Assembly (NCBI GenBank): GCA_030604525.1
Contig: JAUVVQ010000021.1
Span: 1-38,294 of the forward strand
DNA: 38,294 nucleotides
Direction: 5' to 3'
Source: Phycisphaerae bacterium
Lineage (GTDB): Bacteria; Planctomycetota; Phycisphaerae; Sedimentisphaerales; Anaerobacaceae
The translations under genes were made by a program, and so were the position numbers. Shown here one piece after another: positions 1 to 7,983 of the stretch (positions are counted from its first letter, which is position 1; the number at the start of each line of letters is the position of its first letter). The notes beneath the pieces are model-generated. The model saw only the letters and a list, made by a program, of their open reading frames with translations, was not told the DNA's origin and did not search any database.

Positions 1-468
1 ACCGATTTTATCGCCATAGCAGCAGACTACGAGCACAGTCTGGGGCTCAAGCAGGATGGCTCCATCGTCGCCTGGGGAGACAACAGAGAGGGCCAGTGCG
101 ATGTCCCTTCGCCCAATACCGATTTTACCGCCATAGCAGCAGGCGGCTGGCACAGTCTGGGGCTCAAGCAGGATGGCTCGATTGTCGGCTGGGGAGAGAA
201 CGACTCCGGCCAGTGCAATGTCCCTTCACCCAATACCGATTTTATCGCCATAGCAGCAGGCTACGAGCACAGTCTGGGCCTCAAGCAGGATGGCTCCATC
301 GTCGCCTGGGGATACAACGCTGCCGGCCAATGCGATGTCCCTTCGCCCAATAACGATTTTACCGCCATAGCAGCAGGCTACTGGCATAGTCTGGGCCTCA
401 AGCAGGATGGCTCGATTGTCGCCTGGGGAGACAACAGAAACAGCCAGTGCGATGTCCCTTCGCCCAAT
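1..468 (+). repeat. 117-bp in-frame tandem repeat (4 full units, continuing off the left edge)
   Basis: Units begin at 1, 118, 235 and 352, and a degraded fifth begins at 469. Each encodes one 39-residue RCC1 blade. Differences are mostly confined to two short variable patches, one after GCAGCAG and one after GCCTGGGGA, while the rest is nearly identical in DNA. Confidence 0.95.
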
Positions 469-759
469 ACCGATTTTATCACCATTGCCGCTGGAAGCTC
501 TTTCAGTATAGCCATTCATCGTCATTGCGGGTATTTACTGGCCGGGGATATAAATAAAGACTGCCGGGTGAATTTTGAAGATTATGCCGGGTTTGCTTCA
601 GGATGGGGAGGTGTTGGCTGCAATGAGCCGAGCTGGTGCGGCGGCGCCGACCTTGACAAAAGCGGGTCTGTGGATTTGTATGATTTAGCTGAATTGACTG
701 ACCGCTGGCTTATCAATTGTTATGCCGACCCATCTAATCCTGCTTGTGTTCCTGAGTAA
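1..759 (+). CDS. RCC1-repeat protein with C-terminal dockerin-like domain (5' partial)
   Basis: The frame is open from the first base of the window, so the true start lies upstream; 252 residues are visible. Residues 1-156 are four almost identical 39-residue units of the RCC1/BNR type (core HSLGLKQDGSIVAWG followed by GQCDVPSPN), and a decayed fifth unit follows. Residues from about 183 to 240 hold two EF-hand-like calcium loops (DINKDCRVNFED and DLDKSGSVDLYD) separated by a Trp/Cys-rich stretch, the layout of a type I dockerin duplicated motif. RCC1 units fold as beta-propeller blades. Dockerin-like tails are common on secreted proteins of Phycisphaerae and usually act as attachment modules. 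I infer an extracellular or surface-attached protein; the ligand is unknown. The repeat is unusually uniform, which implies recent expansion. Confidence 0.85.
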   Translation, partial: TDFIAIAADYEHSLGLKQDGSIVAWGDNREGQCDVPSPNTDFTAIAAGGWHSLGLKQDGSIVGWGENDSGQCNVPSPNTDFIAIAAGYEHSLGLKQDGSIVAWGYNAAGQCDVPSPNNDFTAIAAGYWHSLGLKQDGSIVAWGDNRNSQCDVPSPNTDFITIAAGSSFSIAIHRHCGYLLAGDINKDCRVNFEDYAGFASGWGGVGCNEPSWCGGADLDKSGSVDLYDLAELTDRWLINCYADPSNPACVPE

Positions 760-868
760 AAACGACGTGTCCATAATTCGAGACAGCCATCTATTTTTTG
801 GCGGCGGCGCTGTAAAGCTCCTTAGGGAAGGCGTCGGCTGGGGGTAAGCCGGGGGAGGCACTGATTTT

Positions 869-897
869 TTGACAAGGTATTGCATTTGCTGTAGTAT
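869..897 (+). promoter_or_regulatory. Sigma-70-like promoter upstream of pabB
   Basis: A perfect -35 box TTGACA (869-874), a 17-base spacer and a -10 box TAGTAT (892-897, 4/6 match). Transcription would start near 904 and give a leader of about 230 nt before pabB that contains the hairpin at 995-1033. The remainder of the gene-free stretch 760-1135 shows no open frame I can support. Confidence 0.45.
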
Positions 898-994
898 TTC
901 AGCGTTGCAAGGTTGGCAAGAGCAGCTAACCAGCTATACCTTTTTTATAAAATTGTCGATGTCGGACAGGGAAAATTTTGTTTTTTAAGCGTGA

Positions 995-1033
995 ACCACG
1001 TAAGAGACCCGAAGGGAAACTCTCTAACGGGGT
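995..1033. repeat. Imperfect hairpin, copy 1 of a dispersed inverted repeat
   Basis: The arm ACCACGTAAGAGA (995-1007) pairs with TCTCTAACGGGGT (1021-1033) at 11 of 13 positions. The loop itself contains CCCGAAGGG. The right arm shares CTAACGGGGT with the perfect hairpin at 7984-8022, so the two appear to belong to one family of structured intergenic repeats. No T-tract follows, which argues against a simple terminator. Confidence 0.6.
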
Positions 1034-1135
1034 GAAGCTGAAATGGTTTATAAATATGTTCATCTGAAGCGATAGGATTTTTTAACGAGCAGGGATATAT
1101 CAAAAGCTAACCACCTGCGCAAAAAGAAAGAGGAT

Positions 1136-2581
1136 ATGGATACAACTACAGCCAAAGAGCAGAGTGCCAGATGCAGGGTTCATTACAGAACGGTGCGAAG
1201 TTCTGTAACTCTACCGGCTTTAAGCGAAGTATTTGCAGGTCTCGAATCAGTGTCAATCCTCGGCGGCAACGAAACAAAAAGGGATGCAGGTCGTTTCAGC
1301 TATTGGGCTGCGGAACCCAAGGAGATATTCCAGTTCGAGAAAACGCAAAAAGAGCCATTTGAGAAACTGCAAAAGGTTCTGAGCAAATACAAACTTGAAA
1401 GTATACCGGCAGAGGATTTACCCCGTGGGATTTTTCTCGGCGGGTGGGTGGGTTACCTCAGCTACGAACTAAATCAATATATCGAGAAGCTGCCGGAGAG
1501 CACAATAGACGACCTCAAGCTGCCTCTTATCCGTTTGTGTTTTTACGACAAAATCATCTGCTACGACCACATTGAAAAAAACTTTCGGCTTATTGGGCTG
1601 GAATTACCTCAAGATTCACAAGGGCCTGATGACAAGCTCGATGAACTAAAGGAAATCATAAGAAAAGCTGAAAAAATAAATCTTCCTCCAATTCCCCCCG
1701 CTGACTTGAGCAGTATCGATTCGGCCAAAGTCAAATGTAATATGTCCAAAGAATATTATATGGAAGCGGCAGGGGAAATAAAACGCCATATTGTGGATGG
1801 CGACGTTTACCAGGTGAATTTCTCGCAGAGATTCGAATCCAGTTTCTCTGGGCCGCCGATAGAGCTTTTCCACTGGCAAAATTATCATAATCCAAACGGC
1901 TATGCCGCTTACATAGATGCGGGAGATTTCACCGCCGTGAGCACCTCTCCGGAAATGTTCATAACCGTCTGTGACGGCATAATAAGCACAAAACCGATAA
2001 AAGGAACCCGCCCAAGATTACAGGGAAACCAGCCCGAGACGTTGCGGGAAAACCGGAGAAATTTCAACGAACTGCAAGAGAGCGAGAAAGAAAAAGCTGA
2101 GCTGAATATGATAATCGACCTTGAGCGCAATGACATTGCCAGAATTTGTATACCCGGCAGCCGGGGAGTCACCCAGCCAAGAACCATCGAAGAGTATCCT
2201 ACCATTTATCATGGTGTCGCTACGGTATCCGGAAAACTCCAAAACAGGATTAGTTTCTGTGAGATTATAAAAGCCCTGTTTCCGGGCGGCTCCATCACCG
2301 GCGCTCCCAAAATAAGCGCTATGAAAATAATCGACCGGCTGGAGCCAACCACAAGAAGCATCTACACCGGCGCAATAGGTTTTATCGGCCTCGACGGCAA
2401 TGTCTCCTTGAATATCGCTATCAGAACCGTTATTATCAAGGATGAAACCGCTTATACCCAAACCGGCGGCGGTATCGTCGCAGACTCCGATGCCGAGTGC
2501 GAATGGGAAGAAACGCTTACAAAAGCAAATGCTTTGATGGCGGGAATTGTAACCGTAAATGAAAATGCGAAAACGAACTAA
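1136..2581 (+). CDS. pabB: Aminodeoxychorismate synthase component I (PabB)
   Basis: Cytosolic chorismate-utilising enzyme, 481 residues, close to the usual PabB length. It converts chorismate plus ammonia (from a PabA/TrpG glutaminase) to 4-amino-4-deoxychorismate for folate synthesis. The chorismate-binding half is clear: PIKGTRPR at 287-294 with Lys289, the residue that marks PabB, where anthranilate synthase TrpE has PIAGT; then ELNMIIDLERND, FPGGSITGAPK and the C-terminal QTGGGIVADS. The ATG at 1136 follows GAGG with only a 2-base gap. pabC lies 37 bp downstream and supplies the next step. No pabA/trpG is in the window, so the glutaminase must be elsewhere. A second folate gene, the formyl-THF ligase at 20280-20861, is also in the window. 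Confidence 0.93.
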   Translation: MDTTTAKEQSARCRVHYRTVRSSVTLPALSEVFAGLESVSILGGNETKRDAGRFSYWAAEPKEIFQFEKTQKEPFEKLQKVLSKYKLESIPAEDLPRGIFLGGWVGYLSYELNQYIEKLPESTIDDLKLPLIRLCFYDKIICYDHIEKNFRLIGLELPQDSQGPDDKLDELKEIIRKAEKINLPPIPPADLSSIDSAKVKCNMSKEYYMEAAGEIKRHIVDGDVYQVNFSQRFESSFSGPPIELFHWQNYHNPNGYAAYIDAGDFTAVSTSPEMFITVCDGIISTKPIKGTRPRLQGNQPETLRENRRNFNELQESEKEKAELNMIIDLERNDIARICIPGSRGVTQPRTIEEYPTIYHGVATVSGKLQNRISFCEIIKALFPGGSITGAPKISAMKIIDRLEPTTRSIYTGAIGFIGLDGNVSLNIAIRTVIIKDETAYTQTGGGIVADSDAECEWEETLTKANALMAGIVTVNENAKTN

Positions 2582-2618
2582 CCGAAAAACAGCAAGATAA
2601 ACCAACGGTATTGATTTT

Positions 2619-3479
2619 ATGGAAAAAGTTTTTCTAAATGACAAGCTGGTAGATAAAGAGACGGCCTTTGTATCAGTTGGCGACAGCGGGTTTTTATATG
2701 GGATGGGCCTGTTCGAGACAATGCCGGCTTATAACGGAACGGTCTTCGCCCTGGATAATCATCTTGAAAGACTGTTTATAAGCGCCTCTGCCCTGTCGAT
2801 GCCGAATCCATACGAGAAGAAATATTTCACCGATGCCATATACAAACTTCTCGAAGCCAACAAGCTAACAAACGCCCGAATCCGCTTGACGCTTACCGGC
2901 GGAGCAATTGGCCAATCGGAAGAAAAGCGAAAACCAACGCTGCTTATAACCGCAACGCAACTGGAGCCCTATCCTGACCGATATTATCAGAAAGGCATCC
3001 TCGTTGTCCTTTGCCCATTCAGACAGAATCCCAGCGACCCAACGACCGGTCATAAAACCACAAACTACCTGAATAGAATGATGGCGCTGCAGTTAGCTCA
3101 CCAGAGGAGAGCCGCTGAAGCTGTCTGGTTCACAACAGATAACCGGCTCGCAGAAGGTTCCATAAGCAATATTTTTTTAGTAAAGGGAGCATCTCTCTCT
3201 TTCCCCAAGCTTGATACTCCTGTTCTCTCAGGCGTAACAAGAAAAATCGTTACCCGGCTTGCCAAGGATAAATCCATTAAAATATCGGAAAAGGATTTAT
3301 CAATAGACGACCTTTTAGGCGCCGACGAAATTTTCCTCACTAATTCAATTATGAAAATAATGCCCGTAACCGCCGTTGAAAAACATACCGTAGGTGATGG
3401 AAAAGTTGGACCTGTTACAAGAAAACTAATAAAATCCTACAATGAATTAATCGAAAAAAAGTGCGGAAAAACAAAATGA
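2619..3479 (+). CDS. pabC: Aminodeoxychorismate lyase (PabC), class IV PLP enzyme
   Basis: 286 residues. It eliminates pyruvate from aminodeoxychorismate to give p-aminobenzoate, completing the branch opened by pabB. The fold-type IV PLP signatures are present: GFLYGMGLFETM near residues 24-35, the likely Schiff-base lysine Lys146 in GHKTTNYLNRM, and RLAEGSISNIFLV with Glu179. The sequence alone does not fully separate PabC from D-amino-acid or branched-chain aminotransferases of the same fold; the assignment rests on position directly after pabB. A separate paralogue at 24409-25266 looks like the branched-chain enzyme. Its stop overlaps the next start (ATGA at 3476-3479). Confidence 0.85.
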   Translation: MEKVFLNDKLVDKETAFVSVGDSGFLYGMGLFETMPAYNGTVFALDNHLERLFISASALSMPNPYEKKYFTDAIYKLLEANKLTNARIRLTLTGGAIGQSEEKRKPTLLITATQLEPYPDRYYQKGILVVLCPFRQNPSDPTTGHKTTNYLNRMMALQLAHQRRAAEAVWFTTDNRLAEGSISNIFLVKGASLSFPKLDTPVLSGVTRKIVTRLAKDKSIKISEKDLSIDDLLGADEIFLTNSIMKIMPVTAVEKHTVGDGKVGPVTRKLIKSYNELIEKKCGKTK

Positions 3480-4588
3480 AAATAAAAGACATAGCTGAAA
3501 AAATCGAATCAATTGCTCCACTCGCACTGGCCCAGAACTGGGACAATGTCGGACTGCTCATCGGAGACCCCGACAAAAAGGTGAGAAATATCCTTCTGAC
3601 CATAGATGTCACCAAAGATGTTCTGGCTGAAGCAAAAAAGTGGAAAACCGACCTTATCATAAGTTATCATCCCTTAATCTGGGACCCATTAAAGAAAATC
3701 ACAACCGAGCAATCTTCCAGCATCGTCTATAAGCTTATCCAATCGGATATTGCGGTTTTCTCAATGCATACCGCATTGGATGTCGTGGTGGGAGGGGTGA
3801 ACGATGAGCTTGCGGAAATCATCGGAATCAAGAACCCTGAGCCAATCGGCGATTTTGTAGAAAATCCCACCGGGCAGTATTATAAACTCGTTGTTTTCGT
3901 CCCTGTCGAATCACTGAGGAAAGTAGCAAATGCAATCTTTAAAGCAGGGGCGGGGGCTATCGGAAATTACCGGAAATGCAGCTTCCAAAGTGAAGGGACG
4001 GGGAGTTTCCTGCCTGAAGAAGGGGCGAAACCAGCCATCGGGGAAAAAGGAAGATTCGAGGAGGTAAAAGAAATACGTTTTGGTTCAATTGTCCCGGCCA
4101 ATAAACTAAACGACGTCGTAACCGCTATGAAAAAGGCCCATCCTTATGAAACACCCGCGTTCGATTGTTACCTGCTGCATAACCCACAGGAGAAAACAGG
4201 GCTCGGTAGAATCGGTAAATTAGAAACGCCCGCTCAATTAAGCGATATCATCCAAAAGCTGAAAAAACATACGAAAGCTAAAATGGTTGGTATCGTCGGA
4301 AAAGAAAACCGAAAGGTCAAAACTGCAGCGGTTTGTGCCGGGGCCTGCGGGAAAATAATAACCAAGGTATTAGCCGCTGATATTGACCTGTATGTCACTG
4401 GAGAATTAAAACACCATTACGCCCTCGACGCAAAGGAAAACAATTTGACCTGTATCTGCCTTACACACTCCGTTTCTGAAAGATTTATACTGAAAAAGTT
4501 TGCCAAACAGTTAAAAAAGCTCACCAATCAGGTAAAGATTAGGATAAGCAAAAAAGACAAAGACCCTTTTAATTGGAAACAAATATGA
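3476..4588 (+). CDS. Nif3-like dinuclear metal-centre protein (DUF34/YbgI-YqfO family), long form
   Basis: 370 residues with the start at ATG 3476, chosen over the in-frame GTG at 3461 because it forms an ATGA overlap with the pabC stop. It is the long form of the family, in which a PII/CutA-like domain (roughly residues 130-235) splits the Nif3 halves, as in Bacillus YqfO. Metal-site residues visible: His65 in SYHPLIW, His98 and Asp102 in SMHTALD, and His331/Glu335 in THSVSERF. The family normally has His-His-Pro at the first site; here the first His is Tyr64, so the dinuclear site may be altered. Family members bind divalent metals and have been linked to GTP cyclohydrolase-like roles, but the function is not settled. 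It sits in a run with pabBC and scpB. Confidence 0.85.
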   Translation: MKIKDIAEKIESIAPLALAQNWDNVGLLIGDPDKKVRNILLTIDVTKDVLAEAKKWKTDLIISYHPLIWDPLKKITTEQSSSIVYKLIQSDIAVFSMHTALDVVVGGVNDELAEIIGIKNPEPIGDFVENPTGQYYKLVVFVPVESLRKVANAIFKAGAGAIGNYRKCSFQSEGTGSFLPEEGAKPAIGEKGRFEEVKEIRFGSIVPANKLNDVVTAMKKAHPYETPAFDCYLLHNPQEKTGLGRIGKLETPAQLSDIIQKLKKHTKAKMVGIVGKENRKVKTAAVCAGACGKIITKVLAADIDLYVTGELKHHYALDAKENNLTCICLTHSVSERFILKKFAKQLKKLTNQVKIRISKKDKDPFNWKQI

Positions 4589-5184
4589 CCGAAAACAGCC
4601 AAAAAGCCAAAAACGAAGAACAACAAAAGCAAAATAACGCTCAAGCGGGAGCGGAAGAAGATTTTGAAATTAATTCTGACTCCGTCATCGAAGCGGTTCT
4701 GTTCGCAAGCGACGAACCACTCAACTCTAACAGACTCTCAAAAATCGCTGAAACCAGCACAAAACAAATCAAACAATCCATAAAAAACCTCAACGAAAAA
4801 TACAGAGCCAATAGAAACGCATTTCGAATAGAGTCAATAGCGGGCGGATACCAGATGCTGACGTTGTCAGCTTACAGCTATTGGATAAAGAAACTTCTCC
4901 GCTCAAGAAGCGAGAGTAAACTCAGCCCCGCTGCCCTGGAAACACTGGCTATAATCTCCTACAAACAGCCGATTATAAAAGCTGATATCGAAGCAATCAG
5001 AGGTGTTTCGGTCGGAGAAATCACCAGAGGTCTTATGTACAAAGGTCTGGTAAAGGTTGTAGGCCGAGCTGAAGTCGTTGGAAGACCAATGCTGTATGGA
5101 ACGACAAAAAAGTTCCTCGAAACTTTCGGGCTGAACTCTCTTAAAGACTTACCAAAAATCGAGGAATTAAAAAGGCCGGAATAA
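4585..5184 (+). CDS. scpB: Segregation and condensation protein B (ScpB)
   Basis: 199 residues from ATG 4585, which overlaps the nif3 stop as ATGA; an in-frame TTG at 4573 is less likely. ScpB is the winged-helix kleisin partner of ScpA and SMC, which together compact and segregate the chromosome. The conserved core is clear: SVIEAVLFASDEPL, FRIESIAGGYQMLT, SPAALETLAIISYKQPI and the C-terminal wing RAEVVGRPMLYGTT. A charged, Gln/Asn-rich N-terminal tail of about 30 residues precedes the first domain. scpA is usually adjacent but is not found in this window. A short hairpin follows the stop. Confidence 0.92.
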   Translation: MTENSQKAKNEEQQKQNNAQAGAEEDFEINSDSVIEAVLFASDEPLNSNRLSKIAETSTKQIKQSIKNLNEKYRANRNAFRIESIAGGYQMLTLSAYSYWIKKLLRSRSESKLSPAALETLAIISYKQPIIKADIEAIRGVSVGEITRGLMYKGLVKVVGRAEVVGRPMLYGTTKKFLETFGLNSLKDLPKIEELKRPE

Positions 5185-5202
5185 AAGCAATTGTATTTAA
5201 CT

Positions 5203-5223
5203 CGGATTTGGCAAGTAAATCCG
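5203..5223 (+). other. Short hairpin after scpB
   Basis: CGGATTT (5203-5209) and AAATCCG (5217-5223) pair perfectly around a 7-base loop, 18 bp past the scpB stop. The position suits a terminator, but the following bases (TGCAAAAAGG) are not T-rich, so the role is uncertain. The rest of 5224-5342 shows nothing recognisable. Confidence 0.35.
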
Positions 5224-5342
5224 TGCAAAAAGGTGAGGATTGGTTAGTATAGAGCCAGTGGATGCGGTTTGGCTGTTCTGGTCTGGGACGCAAAATCAGT
5301 TGACTTTCCCGCTAAGGCGGTTTACTCTGTGTAAAAGCAGGC

Positions 5343-5510
5343 TTTAGCTATGACAAAGTAAGTGTGATATGCCATATATGAAGTTTAATCTATCGTAGAT
5401 AAAGCGTTATCCGTAATAAATAAGGCTTAACATGTCGCAGATGAAGGGTGATTTGCCACAGATGAAGCGTGATATGTCGTAAATGAAGCTTTACCTGTCG
5501 CAAAGTAAAT
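5343..5510 (+). repeat. Eight-copy 21-bp tandem repeat upstream of ablAB
   Basis: The repeated landmark ATGAAG (variants AGTAAG, ATAAAG, ATAAGG, AGTAAA) falls at 5357, 5378, 5399, 5420, 5441, 5462, 5483 and 5504, exactly every 21 bp. The best-conserved units (5427-5489) share the pattern GTGATATGTCGCAG followed by ATGAAGC. Copies diverge outward in both directions. The units abut with no spacers, so this is not a CRISPR. In one frame each unit would encode a heptapeptide like MKRDMSQ, but several units carry in-frame stops, so it is not a present-day gene. The array ends about 40 bp before a promoter-like site for ablA. Confidence 0.9.
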
Positions 5511-5549
5511 TAGCAAAAGTCTCATAACGATTGAAGAAAATGATATAAG

Positions 5550-5578
5550 TTGTTTATTTCAGGGATGTTAAGTAAAAT
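5550..5578 (+). promoter_or_regulatory. Possible promoter of ablAB
   Basis: TTGTTT (5550-5555), a 17-base spacer and TAAAAT (5573-5578). The -10 box is good (5/6) and the -35 box is weak (3/6). A start near 5585 would give a leader of about 150 nt that begins just before the hairpin at 5594-5613. Confidence 0.35.
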
Positions 5579-5593
5579 AGTCACAATTAGTTG

Positions 5594-5613
5594 TCCTAAG
5601 GACTCCCTTAGGA
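5594..5613 (+). other. Perfect hairpin in the ablA leader
   Basis: TCCTAAGG (5594-5601) and CCTTAGGA (5606-5613) form an 8-bp stem with a 4-base loop. It would lie near the 5' end of the predicted ablA transcript. No U-run follows, and I do not recognise a known riboswitch class. Confidence 0.4.
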
Positions 5614-5735
5614 GAACAGGCGAAGGCGAACCGAGCAACACCGAGATGGTTGTTTTATAACTTGAATCGCTTCGGATTTTCTTCAGAATTTCCATTAACG
5701 ATCCAAGCGTTAGCCACAAAGCAAAGGAGTAATAA

Positions 5736-7040
5736 ATGATTTTTACAAAACACCAAAGGAATATAGCTGAAAAGATAGATTCAGATATTTCCAAATCAAA
5801 CTGGAAGGATTGGAAATGGCAAACAAGACATCGTATTAAGTCTTTGGAGCTTTTTGAGTCACTTTTGGATGTAAAATTTCCTGAAGAGAAGAAATCACGA
5901 TTAAAAGAAACTATTGATAAGTTCCCGATGTCTATTACGCCGTATTATTTGTCCCTAATTGATACGGATAATTTAGAAAATGATCCTGTTTTTAAACAAT
6001 CTGTTCCATCCATCCATGAACTGGATTTTTCAAATGCGGATATGACAGACCCATTGCATGAGGACAAAGACAGTCCTGTGCCAGGAATTACGCACAGGTA
6101 TCCTGATCGTGTTTTGTTCTTGGTAAGTAATGTGTGTGCAATGTATTGTCGGCACTGTACAAGAAAACGACGAGTTGGGGATGTGGACAATATTCCGACT
6201 AAAAAAGAGATACAGGTTGGAATTGACTATATTAGCAACACCTCCAGAGTTCGAGACGTTTTATTAAGTGGAGGCGATCCCTTTTTGCTATCAACTGATT
6301 ACTTGGATTGGATATTAACTGAACTTCAAAAGATAGAGCATGTTGAAATAATTCGTATTGGAACCAGAACGCCTGTTGTTTTGCCTTATCGAATAACTGA
6401 TGAACTCGTGGCAATGTTGAAAAAACATCATCCTTTATGGATTAATACGCATTTTAATCATCCTCGGGAAATAACTGCATCTTCCAAAGAAGCTCTTGCA
6501 AAACTTGCGGATGCAGGTATTCCACTTGGCAACCAATCGGTTCTACTTTCTGGCGTAAACGATTGTCCAAGAATTATGCTATCTCTTGTCCACAAACTCG
6601 TCGCCAACAGGGTGAGACCTTATTATTTGTATCAGTGTGATCTTACTGAAGGATTAGGTCATTTCAGGACCCCTGTCGGTAAAGGAATTGAAATTATAGA
6701 AAGCTTGATTGGACACACAAGCGGATTTTGTGTGCCAACCTATGTGATTGATGCTCCTGGAGGCGGTGGCAAGATTCCGGTTATGCCAAATTACCTCATT
6801 TCATGGTCTACCAATAAAGTAATTCTGAGAAATTATGAAGGAGTCATAACAACCTATAAAGAACCTGATTCTTATAAACCAACTTTTTGTGACAGAAACT
6901 GTGATCAATGTAACTTGCAACTTTCCCTGGAAGATGCAACTGAATATCGAGCAATTGGAATCGAAAAACTGTTGGCAGATTACGATGATGCTATAGCACT
7001 TGTTCCTACAGAAAATGAACGAATAGAAAGGCGTGACTAA
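5736..7040 (+). CDS. ablA: Lysine 2,3-aminomutase (AblA/KamA)
   Basis: 434 residues, radical SAM enzyme converting L-alpha-lysine to L-beta-lysine. The SAM [4Fe-4S] motif is Cys134-x3-Cys138-x2-Cys141 in [16 protein letters not shown]. The PLP lysine is Lys346 in [13 protein letters not shown]. Cys277 (GVNDC) and the C-terminal Cys385, Cys389 and Cys392 match the positions of the structural zinc ligands known in the clostridial enzyme. A strong RBS, AAAGGAG (5723-5729), precedes the ATG by 6 bp. The stop overlaps the ablB start (TAATG). With ablB next to it, the product is almost certainly used to make the osmolyte N-epsilon-acetyl-beta-lysine rather than for lysine fermentation. The gene is AT-rich (two sampled 60-base lines are 30-32% GC, against 57% in a pabB line), suggesting acquisition. 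Confidence 0.95.
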   Translation: MIFTKHQRNIAEKIDSDISKSNWKDWKWQTRHRIKSLELFESLLDVKFPEEKKSRLKETIDKFPMSITPYYLSLIDTDNLENDPVFKQSVPSIHELDFSNADMTDPLHEDKDSPVPGITHRYPDRVLFLVSNVCAMYCRHCTRKRRVGDVDNIPTKKEIQVGIDYISNTSRVRDVLLSGGDPFLLSTDYLDWILTELQKIEHVEIIRIGTRTPVVLPYRITDELVAMLKKHHPLWINTHFNHPREITASSKEALAKLADAGIPLGNQSVLLSGVNDCPRIMLSLVHKLVANRVRPYYLYQCDLTEGLGHFRTPVGKGIEIIESLIGHTSGFCVPTYVIDAPGGGGKIPVMPNYLISWSTNKVILRNYEGVITTYKEPDSYKPTFCDRNCDQCNLQLSLEDATEYRAIGIEKLLADYDDAIALVPTENERIERRD

Positions 7041-7882
7041 TGTCGACTCAAGATAAAATCGAAAGTTATAAAGGGAATATTATTCAACATGGGCACTACA
7101 ATGACCGGATTTATTTAATGCAATTAACATCGTTGCCGTCATCAGCGTTTCCTTATGAACTTATTGATTTAGCTAAAACAAATGGATACTCAAAAATTTT
7201 TGCAAAAGTACCAGAAATTGCTGCAAAAAACTTTTTCACCGCCGGTTTTTTGGAAGAAGCCAGAATTCCAACTTTTTTTTCAGGAAAGCAAACCGCCGTA
7301 TTTATGGGATTTTATTTAAAGGCTGAACGCATCAAGGAACCCGATATTGATGAAATAGAAGATATCTTAAAAATTGCTTTTGGGAGAATAACAGTAGATA
7401 AAGTATCATGTTTGGAAAACCAATTTATTTTACGTAAATGTAACAAAACGGATCTATCTGCTATGGCAAAAATATACAGAGAGGTTTTCCTTTCCTATCC
7501 ATTTCCAATCCATGATCCTGACTATCTTTTAAAAACCATGCAAAGTCATATTGATTATTTTGGTATTGAAACAGATGGCAGGCTGGTAGCTGTTTCATCG
7601 GCGGAAGTAGATAAAGAAGCCGGCAATGTGGAAATGACAGACTTTGCGACACTTCCAGAGTGGCGAGGGAAAAACTTTGGTCAACAGCTTCTTGCTCGAA
7701 TGGAGAATGAAATGAAGAAAAAGAATATCAAAACTGCATATACAATTGCTCGGGCAATGTCACCCGGAATGAATGTTACATTTAGCAAAGCAGGATACCA
7801 ATTTGGCGGTAGGTTAAAAAACAATACAAATATTTCTGGGAAAATAGAAAGTATGAATGTTTGGTATAAATCTCTTGATTAG
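7040..7882 (+). CDS. ablB: Beta-lysine N6-acetyltransferase (AblB), GNAT family
   Basis: 280 residues. It transfers acetyl from acetyl-CoA to the epsilon amino group of beta-lysine, giving the zwitterionic compatible solute N-epsilon-acetyl-beta-lysine. The N-terminal half (1-130) is the family-specific domain and the C-terminal half is a GNAT fold. The acetyl-CoA pyrophosphate loop is visible at about 202-218 (DFATLPEWRGKNFGQQLL). The ATG at 7040 overlaps the ablA stop by one base, which points to coupled translation. Base composition is AT-rich like ablA. The pair is best known from methanogenic archaea and from bacteria coping with salt. Confidence 0.93.
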   Translation: MSTQDKIESYKGNIIQHGHYNDRIYLMQLTSLPSSAFPYELIDLAKTNGYSKIFAKVPEIAAKNFFTAGFLEEARIPTFFSGKQTAVFMGFYLKAERIKEPDIDEIEDILKIAFGRITVDKVSCLENQFILRKCNKTDLSAMAKIYREVFLSYPFPIHDPDYLLKTMQSHIDYFGIETDGRLVAVSSAEVDKEAGNVEMTDFATLPEWRGKNFGQQLLARMENEMKKKNIKTAYTIARAMSPGMNVTFSKAGYQFGGRLKNNTNISGKIESMNVWYKSLD

Positions 7883-7983
7883 TAGCTAACAAGACGTTAC
7901 ATTTGCAGTTGGTGAATTTGCGACGTGGGTGGTTTACTGTTATCCTCTTTTTCTTGCACTTTCCCTATTGAATCGCTTCGTTC

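Noticed and set aside
1830-1842. tRNA-like GATTCGAATCC
   Set aside because: It lies inside the conserved pabB coding frame and has no cloverleaf context.
2018-2644. A 208-codon minus-strand frame
   Set aside because: It lies opposite the conserved chorismate-binding half of pabB and shows no domain of its own.
5343-5510. CRISPR array
   Set aside because: The 21-bp units are contiguous, with no spacers, and diverge gradually; no cas genes are present.
5343-5510. Heptapeptide-repeat gene
   Set aside because: The frame that gives MKRDMSQ-like units is interrupted by several stop codons.
5700-7900. ablAB as an integron gene cassette
   Set aside because: GTTAGCC lies before ablA (5710-5716) and GCTAAC follows ablB, which recall attC core sites, but no paired inner boxes or foldable attC could be found, and no integrase is present.
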